64,000 nt of DNA from contig DASXMW010000031.1 of assembly GCA_036495425.1 (NCBI GenBank), forward strand, positions 1 to 64,000, given 5' to 3'. The DNA is from Bog-532 sp036495425 (lineage in GTDB: Bacteria; Actinomycetota; Actinomycetes; Streptosporangiales; Streptosporangiaceae). Position numbers and translations under genes: made by a program. A model generated the notes under the pieces. That model was not told the DNA's origin. It worked only from the letters and a program-made list of their open reading frames with translations, and made no database searches. Each line of letters begins with the position of its first letter. Positions within the stretch are counted from its first letter, which is position 1. Shown in pieces: positions 30,116 through 37,468 of this stretch.

Positions 30116-31375
30116 TTAACCGGAAGACGGCACCTGGTCGGCGGCCTGGACGATCTGGGCGTTGGTGGCGTCGATGGCGGTGGGACCGCCCGGGACCGGC
30201 ACGAACCACACGTGGATCATCGGCGGGGTGACGTGGTTGGCCGACCCGGCCGGGCACGAGGACGACGCCGCGGCGACGACCCCGGTCACCCGCCCGCCGC
30301 TCAGGCACAGGTTGGTGTGCACGTGCCACTGGGTCAGGCAGCCGCCCGGCTGCGGGGTGGGCCCACCGGGCGAGGTGATGAACATGGCCGCCACCAGTAC
30401 CGCGCCGTGGGCGGTGTTCGCGTAGACCAGGGACTGCGGCTCGGCCAGATTCAGCACCGGGCCACCGTGCAGCGTGGCCAGGTAGTAGGCCCGGTTGAGG
30501 TAGTGGACCACCCGGGCCCGCGGCGGGGTGATCGGCACGTACCCGGCGGCCTGGGCGGCGGACAGGCTCCGGTACTTCCTGCCGTCCTGCCAGCTGGTGT
30601 CCACGAACTTCACCGCGGCCTGCTGCTGGGCCGTGGTGGGCGCGGTGTCGCACGGCGCTGAGCTGGCCATCCGCATGCCGGGCATGGTCATGCTGGTGTC
30701 CGGCCGGGTGATGTCGCCGGCCGGGGTGGTGGTGGCCAGCTTGACCGCCGATCCCGGCATCGACGGCCCGGACATCGACGAGCCCGGCATCGACGAGCCG
30801 GACCCGGATGTGCTGGCCGAGGCGGACTCGCCGCTCATGCTCATCACCATCTCCGGGCCGCCGTCGACCAGGGCCACGCTGAGCAGGATCGCGACCACGG
30901 CCGCGGTGGCGCTGGGCACCGCCAGCAGCCGCCCCCGGGGAACCGGGCGCCGGGCCGCCTGCCGCCCGGTCCGGGCCGCCGCCAGAAAGGCGCAGCCGGC
31001 CACGACGACCGCCTCCAGCACCGTGCACAGCAGGTCACCGAAGCCGGCCGGCTCGACGTCGTTCGGGGTCGGCCCGACCACATCACCGGCGGTCCGGGTC
31101 ACGATGTACACGATGATCACGCCGGCGTTGAGGACGATCCCGGCCCACAGCAGCACCCGGGACGGCCGGGTCACGGCCAGGATCGCCCAGGCCAGCTGGA
31201 GCCAGGCCACGACCAGCATGAACACGCCGAACAGCCAGTACTCCTGGAAGTGAGCACCGGCCACGGCGAAGTGAATGACCGCGGTGGCCACGCCGACCAC
31301 GGCCAGGCAGGACAGCAGCACCCGGTTCAGCGGCACCGAACGGGCCGGACCGGGGGAATCACCCGAGTCGTACAT
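30116..31375 (-). CDS. membrane protein with Met-rich linker and His-rich outer domain
   Basis: A 419-residue protein. Five hydrophobic helices (about 18-40, 45-68, 75-97, 110-132, 148-172) are followed by an extracytoplasmic Ser/Met-rich linker ('SSMPGSSMSGPSMPGS', 'TSMTMPGMRMASS') and a C-terminal domain (about 245-419) with 'VHYLNRAYYLATLHGG', 'CLTQWHVHTNLCLSGG' and 'HVTPPMIHVWFVPVPGG'. Clustered Met, His and Cys suggest copper or another metal, by analogy with Met-motif copper proteins, but no named family is certain. Residues 1-17 are cytosolic. A CTCATCG/CGATGAG hairpin overlaps its ribosome-binding region. Confidence 0.82.
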   Translation of the reverse strand: MYDSGDSPGPARSVPLNRVLLSCLAVVGVATAVIHFAVAGAHFQEYWLFGVFMLVVAWLQLAWAILAVTRPSRVLLWAGIVLNAGVIIVYIVTRTAGDVVGPTPNDVEPAGFGDLLCTVLEAVVVAGCAFLAAARTGRQAARRPVPRGRLLAVPSATAAVVAILLSVALVDGGPEMVMSMSGESASASTSGSGSSMPGSSMSGPSMPGSAVKLATTTPAGDITRPDTSMTMPGMRMASSAPCDTAPTTAQQQAAVKFVDTSWQDGRKYRSLSAAQAAGYVPITPPRARVVHYLNRAYYLATLHGGPVLNLAEPQSLVYANTAHGAVLVAAMFITSPGGPTPQPGGCLTQWHVHTNLCLSGGRVTGVVAAASSSCPAGSANHVTPPMIHVWFVPVPGGPTAIDATNAQIVQAADQVPSSG

Positions 31376-31378
31376 GAC

Positions 31379-31402
31379 CTCATCGTCGGCCGCGCCGATG
31401 AG
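31379..31402 (-). promoter_or_regulatory. hairpin over the translation start of the Met/His-rich gene
   Basis: CTCATCG (31379-31385) and CGATGAG (31396-31402) pair perfectly around ten bases, beginning three bases upstream of the ATG at 31375. The arm nearest the start includes the only GAGG. CCCGCGGG (31406-31413) is a second palindrome beside it. Confidence 0.5.
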
Positions 31403-31427
31403 ATGCCCGCGGGAATTGGATGTGAAA

Positions 31428-31751
31428 TTACTGGGAAGGCGGCCCGCCCGGGGCCGCGCCCGGAGCCGGGCCGGGACCGAAGTGCGCCAGCAGCCGTTCG
31501 GCGTAGTAGGGCTCCCAGGCCTGGTCGGGCCGGGCCGCGGTGTACTCCTTGTCCAGGCCGACCAGCAGGTAGGTCAGCTCGCTGCGCACCGGCGTGACCC
31601 CCAGCAGCGAGGGCAGCTCGGACAGGGTGACCAGCCAGTTGGAATACCAGGTGGCCCAGTCCTCGTCAGCGCCGTCGACGATCCTGAACACCTGGTGGTG
31701 GGTCTCCCCCGCCTCGTGCAGCAGGCTGCTGATCTGGTCCGCGCTGCCCAT
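31428..31751 (-). CDS. unknown small helical protein
   Basis: A 107-residue soluble protein. It is helical, with conserved-looking aromatic runs 'DWATWYSNWLVTLSELP' and 'YLLVGLDKEYTAARPD', and a Pro/Gly/Ala tail. ATG at 31751 is chosen for the strong GGAGGAAAC ahead of it. It lies 53 bp downstream of the DUF2252 gene on the same strand and could belong to the aquaporin-DUF2252 transcript. The family is not recognised. Confidence 0.75.
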   Translation of the reverse strand: MGSADQISSLLHEAGETHHQVFRIVDGADEDWATWYSNWLVTLSELPSLLGVTPVRSELTYLLVGLDKEYTAARPDQAWEPYYAERLLAHFGPGPAPGAAPGGPPSQ

Positions 31752-31804
31752 GTTTCCTCCTGCCGTGGCCGCCCCGCCGACCCCCGACGTTATACGCCAG
31801 CCGG

Positions 31805-33190
31805 TCAGACACCCGTTTGTGCGGGCAGCCGTCCCGAGGTGATCGCGTCGCACAGCCTCGTGTAGTCACGCTCATTCTGGTCGGCGTAGGCGGCCGCGAA
31901 CTCGGCCACCGCCTGGTCGAAGACGTCCGAGCGGCCCAGGTAGGCGGCGATCGCGATGCGGTCGCCGGACCGGGCGTGGGCGCGGGCCAGTGTCTGCCCG
32001 CACAGCTCGCCGTAGCGGCGCAGCACACTGGGCGGCATGGCTTCGACCGGCAGCGAGGATTTGAAGTCCCGCAGCTGCCGGACGTAGCAGTCACCGACGT
32101 TGGGGCCGGGGGCCTTGGGGGCCGGGTGCCAGCCGAGGAAGATGTCGCTGGTGGCCTGCATGAGCTGCTGCCCGGCCACCACCCGCTTGCCCATGCTGAG
32201 GTAGTTGCTGGGCCCGGCGAACCGGCTCAGCACCGAGGCCATGGCCTGCTTGACCTGCAGGACCAGCACGTCCGAGGGGTCCCGGCCGGTGAGCAGGATG
32301 ATCCAGCAGCCGGTGCCGACGCTGCCCACCCCGACCACCTTGAGCGCGGCGTCGGCGACCCGGAACCGGTTCAGCAGGTGCTGGCGGTCCAGCGGCAGGG
32401 TGCGCTGGTAAACGGCCAGGATCCGGGCGATGCCGGGCCGGGAGTCGTCCGCCGCTCCGCCGCCGGGCAGGTCGGCGACGGGCACGACCAGGGGCGGCTT
32501 GGGGATGACGCGCGGCTGGCCGTGGACCGTGTGCACGAGCTTGCTGGTCGACTGCCTGGCGTCCCGGTCCTTGATCCGGGCCAGGTCGGCGCGCCCGAGC
32601 TTGCGCTGGCGCTGCCCGAGGATCTGCTGGTACTGGCGGCGGAGCTCGTCCAGCTCGGCGTCGGCGTACCAGACCGACAGCTCGGGCCGCCGGGCCAGGG
32701 CGTGCAGGGCGGCCCGGTAGCGGGCCACGGTGGCCAGCACCGCCGGGCGGCGCTGGGCCGCGCTGGCCCCGTTGTCCCGCCCGGCCACCTCGACGCTGGT
32801 GGCCAGCCGCTTCACGTCCCACTCCCAGGGGGCGGGCAGGGTCTCGTCGAAGTCGTTGACGTCGAAGACCAGGCGGCGCTCGGGCGAGGCGTAGATGCCG
32901 AAGTTCGACAGATGGGCGTCGCCGCAGGCCTGCACGGTGATCCCGGTGGCCGGGGACGGCCCCAGGTCAATGGCCATGATCAGCGCGCCGCCGCGCAGGA
33001 ACGCGAACGGCGAGGCCTGCATCCGGCCGTAGCGGATCGGCAGCAGATCGGCGATCCGCTGCGCGCCCTGCTCCACCAGCAGCGCGATCGGGTCCGGGCG
33101 GTCCGGGGCCGGCTCGAACCAGGCGTGGCTGCCGCGCGGCGTGCTCTTGCGGGCGGCCCGGCCGCGGGCGGCCCGCTCGGCTGGGGTCAT
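31805..33190 (-). CDS. DUF2252 kinase-like protein
   Basis: A 461-residue DUF2252 protein. The family shows a distant protein-kinase/aminoglycoside-phosphotransferase-like core: here 'ACGDAHLSNFGIYASPERR' gives the D-x-H-x2-N catalytic loop and 'VFDVNDFDETLPAPWEWD' a DxD-type metal site. Enzymatic activity of the family is not settled. Its ATG overlaps the aquaporin stop by one base (TGATG), a classic termination-reinitiation junction, so its synthesis depends on aquaporin translation. This implies a shared job at the membrane. Confidence 0.92.
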   Translation of the reverse strand: MTPAERAARGRAARKSTPRGSHAWFEPAPDRPDPIALLVEQGAQRIADLLPIRYGRMQASPFAFLRGGALIMAIDLGPSPATGITVQACGDAHLSNFGIYASPERRLVFDVNDFDETLPAPWEWDVKRLATSVEVAGRDNGASAAQRRPAVLATVARYRAALHALARRPELSVWYADAELDELRRQYQQILGQRQRKLGRADLARIKDRDARQSTSKLVHTVHGQPRVIPKPPLVVPVADLPGGGAADDSRPGIARILAVYQRTLPLDRQHLLNRFRVADAALKVVGVGSVGTGCWIILLTGRDPSDVLVLQVKQAMASVLSRFAGPSNYLSMGKRVVAGQQLMQATSDIFLGWHPAPKAPGPNVGDCYVRQLRDFKSSLPVEAMPPSVLRRYGELCGQTLARAHARSGDRIAIAAYLGRSDVFDQAVAEFAAAYADQNERDYTRLCDAITSGRLPAQTGV

Positions 33191-34068
33191 CAGGAGCTCC
33201 TGTCTTCATTCACGGATTTATGGACCGTTTCGTGGACGGCTTCCTGGGGCGGCGCCTCCGAGCCCGGCCGCCACACCGTGCCCAGCGTGCCCTGGGCGGC
33301 GGCGCGGCCGTGTTTCCAGCCTCCGGGGCCGCGCAGCACCCAGGCGATACCGACCGCGATGACCGCCCCCACCGCGGGCCCGGCCAGGTAGACCCACCAG
33401 GCGGTCCAGTCGCCCAGGACCAGCGCCGGGCCCAGCGACCGGGCTGGGTTCATGGACGCGCCGCTGACCGGGAAGCTGAACAGCCCCACCAGCGCGATGT
33501 AGCTGCCGACCGCCAGCGCGGCCAGCGCGCCAACTTGCTGCGCGCCGGACGCGGTGCCGAGGACCACCGAGACCAGCCCCGTGGTCAGCACGATCTCCCA
33601 GGCCAGGGCGACCGCGGCGGAGATGCCCGGCCCGGGCAAGGTCAGGCCGGCTTGGCCGTGCCGGCCGATCAGCGCCCACAGCAGCAGCGGCGCCAGGACG
33701 GCGCCGGCGAACTGCGCGGCCACATACATCGGCACACGCTTCCACGGGAAGTCGCCGCGCAGGGCGAAGGCCAAGCTGATCGCGGGGTTCAGGTGCGCGC
33801 CGGAGACCGTGCCCATGAAAAGGATGATCGCCATCACCATCAGCGCGGGCGCGACGACCAGGGCCGGCGCAGGGATCACCCGCCCACCGAACCGCGCGTT
33901 GATCATCTCGCCGCCCGCAGCCACCAGAACCAGGAAGAACGTGCCCAGCAGCTCCGAGAACAGGCGCCGGCCCTCGTACTGGCTGTCCCAGAAGTCAAAG
34001 GCGCGGGCAAACGAGTTCGGGCGGCCGAGCGACGCCACTTCGTTTCCAGATTCCGGGAAAGGCGGCAT
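33190..34068 (-). CDS. aquaporin / glycerol-facilitator family channel
   Basis: A 292-residue MIP channel. Six transmembrane helices and two half-helices carry the NPA boxes 'SGAHLNPAISLA' and 'GASMNPARSLGPA', the latter with the Arg of the selectivity filter. Small residues near the filter fit either water or glycerol. An N-terminal extension of about 35 residues ('FARAFDFWDSQYEGRRLF') and a charged C-terminal tail ('EAVHETVHKSVNEDRSS') are unusual. The ATG at 34068 follows TAACCT by five bases. Divergent from a penicillin-binding protein; coupled to the DUF2252 gene. Confidence 0.94.
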   Translation of the reverse strand: MPPFPESGNEVASLGRPNSFARAFDFWDSQYEGRRLFSELLGTFFLVLVAAGGEMINARFGGRVIPAPALVVAPALMVMAIILFMGTVSGAHLNPAISLAFALRGDFPWKRVPMYVAAQFAGAVLAPLLLWALIGRHGQAGLTLPGPGISAAVALAWEIVLTTGLVSVVLGTASGAQQVGALAALAVGSYIALVGLFSFPVSGASMNPARSLGPALVLGDWTAWWVYLAGPAVGAVIAVGIAWVLRGPGGWKHGRAAAQGTLGTVWRPGSEAPPQEAVHETVHKSVNEDRSS

Positions 34069-34083
34069 AGCCCAGGTTAACGT

Positions 34084-34102
34084 CCGCGGATCAGGCCCGC
34101 GG
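34084..34102. promoter_or_regulatory. CCGCGG inverted pair between aquaporin and PBP genes
   Basis: CCGCGG (34084-34089) and CCGCGG (34097-34102) are separated by seven bases in the 63-bp divergent gap. It can be read as direct or inverted because the hexamer is itself palindromic. TAATCT, eight bases before the PBP ATG at 34132, looks like its leaderless -10 box. Confidence 0.4.
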
Positions 34103-34131
34103 GCGGCGGTGGCTGCGTAATCTCTCTGCCT

Positions 34132-36015
34132 ATGGGTGACGCCAGGGGGCAAAAGTGCATACGAACCCGGTGGGTGGCGGGGGCCTGCGCCGGAATGCTG
34201 GGGGCGGCCGCGCTGCTCAGCGCCTGCAGCAGCGGGCCCGGACCGGACGACACGGCCAGCTCCTACCTGTCCGACTGGTCCCGGCAGGACTGGGCCGGGA
34301 TGCAGCAGCTGGTCACCGATCCGCCCGCCAGCTTCACGTCGGTCAACAAGGCCGCGTTCACCGGCCTGACCGTGCAGAAGGCCAGCTTCAGCGGCGGCGC
34401 GGTCACCAGCAAGGACAACACGGCCCGGGAGCCGGTGACCGAAAAGTTCCAGCTCAAGGGGCTGGGCACGATCACGCTGAAGACCACGCTGCGGCTGAAG
34501 CAGGTCAAGGGCAAGTGGCTGGTCAGCTGGGCGCCGTCGACGATCACGCCCAAGCTCGGGGCCAGGGACAAGCTCTCGCTCCAGCTGACCTGGCCGGCCC
34601 GGGCCGCGATCCTGGGTTCGGGCGGCCAGACCCTGACCACGCAGGCCAGCAATGTCACGATCGGCGTCGAGGGGAGCCGGATCAAGGACGCGGCCAGCCT
34701 GGCCAAGGCGCTGGTCACCGCGGGTGCGACCCAGCAGCAGGCCAGCAGCGCGATCAGCGCGGCCCAGGCCCACCCGTCGTTCTTCGAGCCGGTGTTCACC
34801 GTCAGCCAGGCCCGCTACCAGCAGCTCAAGCCGACCGTGTACCCGCTGCCGGGCACGGTGTTCGAGTCGTCCGCAGCCCAGCAGGCGACCACGTCCGGGT
34901 TGTCCTCGGGCATCGTCGGCACGGTGGGGGCGGTCACCGCCGAGGAGCTGAAGAACCTGGGCGGGGCCTACAACGCCAGCAGCGTGGTCGGCCAGAACGG
35001 GCTGGAGGCCTCGGCGGAAAAGCAGCTGGCCGGGACGCCGACCGCGACCGCCGAGGTGGTCACGGCCAAGGGCGCCCGCGTGGCCACGCTGGCCACCCTG
35101 GCCGGGCACGCGGGCACCTCGGTCAAGACCTCGATCGACCCGACCGTCCAGAACGCGGCCGAGGCCGCGCTCTCGGGTGAGAAGAAGAGCGCGGCCCTGG
35201 TCGCGGTGGACGCCAGGACCGGTGACCTGCTGGCCGTGGCCAACGTCAACGCGGGCGGCTACGACCAGGCCGTGCTGGGTGGCTTCCCGCCCGGCTCCAC
35301 GTTCAAGGTGCTGACCTCGACCGCGCTGATCGGCAAGGGGCTGACCCCCTCCTCGGCGGCCAGCTGCCCGAAGACCGCCACCGTGGACGGCGAGGTGTTC
35401 AACAATGCCGAGGGCGAAGGCCAGGTCAGCGACCTGCTGCACGCGTTCGCGGAGTCCTGCAACACCGCGTTCATCCAGCTGGCCACGGGCAAGCTGCAGG
35501 CCCCGGACTTCCCGGCCGTGGCCGCGCAGTACCGGCTGGGCAAGGCCATCGGCATGGGCACCCCGGCGTTCGCTGGGTCGGTACCGGAGCCGAAGGACCA
35601 GGCCGACCTGGCCGCCACCTCGATCGGCCAGGGCCGGGTGCTGGTCTCCCCGCTGAACATGGCCATGGTGGCGGCGGCGGTCGACACCGGCACCGTGCGA
35701 GCCCCGCGCCTGGTCACCGGGGCCCCGGACGACAGCGCGGCCACCTCCACGCTGCCGCGGAACGTGGTCACCGACCTGCACCAGATGATGGCCCAGGTGG
35801 TGGCGAGCGGCACCGCGGCCGGCCAGGGCCTGCCCAGCGGCACCGACGCCAAGACCGGCACCGCCGTGTACGGCACCGGCAAGCCCCTGAAGATCGACGC
35901 CTGGCTGACGGGCTTCAAGGACAACGTCGCGTTCGCGGTGCTGGTCACCAACTCCAGCGGCAACGGCGGGCCGACCGACGGCCCGATCGCGGCCAAGTTC
36001 CTCAACCACCTGTAG
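34132..36015 (+). CDS. penicillin-binding transpeptidase lipoprotein
   Basis: A 627-residue class B-type PBP that cross-links peptidoglycan outside the membrane. A signal peptide ends in lipobox 'LLSAC' (Cys32). Residues 38-150 form an NTF2-like/MecA-N domain ('SYLSDWSRQDWAGMQQLVTD'), about 150-300 the dimerisation region, and about 335-620 the transpeptidase. The active site is complete: S389-T-F-K, SCN near 442-444 and KTG near 574. Lipid anchoring and the MecA-N domain resemble low-affinity PBPs linked to beta-lactam tolerance. The oxidoreductase gene starts 10 bp later. Confidence 0.94.
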   Translation: MGDARGQKCIRTRWVAGACAGMLGAAALLSACSSGPGPDDTASSYLSDWSRQDWAGMQQLVTDPPASFTSVNKAAFTGLTVQKASFSGGAVTSKDNTAREPVTEKFQLKGLGTITLKTTLRLKQVKGKWLVSWAPSTITPKLGARDKLSLQLTWPARAAILGSGGQTLTTQASNVTIGVEGSRIKDAASLAKALVTAGATQQQASSAISAAQAHPSFFEPVFTVSQARYQQLKPTVYPLPGTVFESSAAQQATTSGLSSGIVGTVGAVTAEELKNLGGAYNASSVVGQNGLEASAEKQLAGTPTATAEVVTAKGARVATLATLAGHAGTSVKTSIDPTVQNAAEAALSGEKKSAALVAVDARTGDLLAVANVNAGGYDQAVLGGFPPGSTFKVLTSTALIGKGLTPSSAASCPKTATVDGEVFNNAEGEGQVSDLLHAFAESCNTAFIQLATGKLQAPDFPAVAAQYRLGKAIGMGTPAFAGSVPEPKDQADLAATSIGQGRVLVSPLNMAMVAAAVDTGTVRAPRLVTGAPDDSAATSTLPRNVVTDLHQMMAQVVASGTAAGQGLPSGTDAKTGTAVYGTGKPLKIDAWLTGFKDNVAFAVLVTNSSGNGGPTDGPIAAKFLNHL

Positions 36016-36025
36016 CGTTCACCCG

Positions 36026-37411
36026 GTGGAACTCTTCGAGGTGATCGTCCTGGGAGCGGGCTCGGCCGGCGAGTACGTGTCGGGTGAGCTGGCCGACGCC
36101 GGGCGGACGGTGGCCCTGATCGAGAAGCTGCGGGTGGGCGGGGAGTGCCCGTTCGTCTCCTGCGTGCCGAGCAAGGCCATGCTCCGGTCGGCCCAGGCCC
36201 GCGACGACACCAGGCACCTGACTGACCTGGGCGGCTCGGCCGTCCCGGCCGGGCTGGGGGACGACGAGGGCGCGTACCGGGCGGCGGCCGCCCGCCGGGA
36301 CCGGCTGGCCAACGACCGGCACGACGACGGTCACGCCGAACGGGCCGAGGCCCGCGGCGTGACCCTGATCCGCGGCACCGGCCGGGTGACCCGGCCCGGC
36401 GTGGTCGAAGTGGACGGGCGCGAGGCCGGCTACCAGAACCTGGTCGTGGCCACCGGCTCGGAGCCGGTGGTGCCGCCGGTCACCGGCCTGGACACCGTGA
36501 CCACCTGGACCAGCGACCGGGCCCTGTCCGAACCGGGCCGCCCGGCCTCGGTGGCCATCCTGGGTGGTGGCCCGATCGGCTGCGAGTTCGCCCAGATCTA
36601 CCGGGGCTTCGGCGCCACCGTGACCGTGATCGAGTCGATGCCGCGGCTGCTGAGCGCCGAGCCGCCCGCCATCAGCGACGCCATGGCCGGCGTGCTGGCC
36701 GGCGGCGGCGTGCACCTCCGGCTGAACGCCGCGGTCAAGGCGGTCGAACCCGCCGCCGAGGGCGCGACCCGGGTCGTGTTCGCCGACGGGCCGCCGCTGG
36801 AAACGGAACGGCTCATCCTGGCCGTGGGCCGGCGGCCGGTCACCAGCGGGCTGGGCCTCGACGTGCTGGGCATCGAACCGGACGGCAAGGGCGCGCTGGC
36901 GGTGGACAGCCGGTGCCGGGTCCAGGGCCACCTGCGGGTGTGGGCGGCGGGCGACGTCACCGGCATCGCGCCCTACACCCACGGCGCCGACTACCAGGCC
37001 CTGGTCATCAGCGACAACCTGCTCGGCCGGGACCACGTCGCCGACTACCGGGCCATGCCCCGGGTCGTCTACACCGACCCGCCCATGGCCAGCACCGGCC
37101 TGACCGTGGCCGAGGCCCGCGCGGCCGGGGTCGACGTGGCCACCGCGACCATGGACCTGTCCGATCTGGTCCGGACCAACACCGACGGCGGCCGGGGCGG
37201 CACCCTGATCCTGGTCGCCGACGGCAAGCGCGGCGTGCTCATCGGCGCGGCCGCCCTCGGCGCCGGCGCCGACGACTGGATCTCCGAGGCCAGCCTGGCC
37301 ATCCGGGCCGAGGTACCCGTCAGCACCTGGGCCGACGTGGTGCATCCGTTCCCCACCCACGCCCAGGCCTTCGAGCACCCCCTGCGCGACCTCGCGTCCC
37401 AGCTCGGCTGA
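36026..37411 (+). CDS. FAD pyridine-nucleotide disulfide oxidoreductase
   Basis: A 461-residue flavoprotein of the lipoamide dehydrogenase/mercuric reductase family. The FAD loop is 'VIVLGAGSAGEYVSGEL'; the redox disulfide is C41-C46 in 'GGECPFVSCVPSK'; the NAD(P) loop is 'AILGGGPIGCEFAQI'; and the second FAD motif is 'VWAAGDVTG'. The C-terminal interface keeps His in 'VVHPFPTHAQAFEHP', but the usual Glu partner is replaced (Gln), so activity may differ from true lipoamide dehydrogenase. No 2-oxo-acid dehydrogenase genes are adjacent. GTG start 10 bp after the PBP stop suggests cotranscription. Confidence 0.92.
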   Translation: MELFEVIVLGAGSAGEYVSGELADAGRTVALIEKLRVGGECPFVSCVPSKAMLRSAQARDDTRHLTDLGGSAVPAGLGDDEGAYRAAAARRDRLANDRHDDGHAERAEARGVTLIRGTGRVTRPGVVEVDGREAGYQNLVVATGSEPVVPPVTGLDTVTTWTSDRALSEPGRPASVAILGGGPIGCEFAQIYRGFGATVTVIESMPRLLSAEPPAISDAMAGVLAGGGVHLRLNAAVKAVEPAAEGATRVVFADGPPLETERLILAVGRRPVTSGLGLDVLGIEPDGKGALAVDSRCRVQGHLRVWAAGDVTGIAPYTHGADYQALVISDNLLGRDHVADYRAMPRVVYTDPPMASTGLTVAEARAAGVDVATATMDLSDLVRTNTDGGRGGTLILVADGKRGVLIGAAALGAGADDWISEASLAIRAEVPVSTWADVVHPFPTHAQAFEHPLRDLASQLG

Positions 37412-37456
37412 ACGGGCCGCCCAGCGCTGTCCCGCGAGGAGTGAAATCGGGCAATC

Positions 37457-37462
37457 TACACT
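37457..37462 (+). promoter_or_regulatory. probable leaderless -10 box of the IOR gene
   Basis: TACACT lies six bases before the ATG at 37469 and no Shine-Dalgarno precedes the start. In actinomycetes this layout places the transcription start at or next to the A of ATG. Confidence 0.5.
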
Positions 37463-37468
37463 GCTGCC

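Noticed and set aside
33190..36009. 939-residue minus-strand ORF
   Set aside because: Only its last 292 codons are real (aquaporin); the rest is antisense to the penicillin-binding protein.
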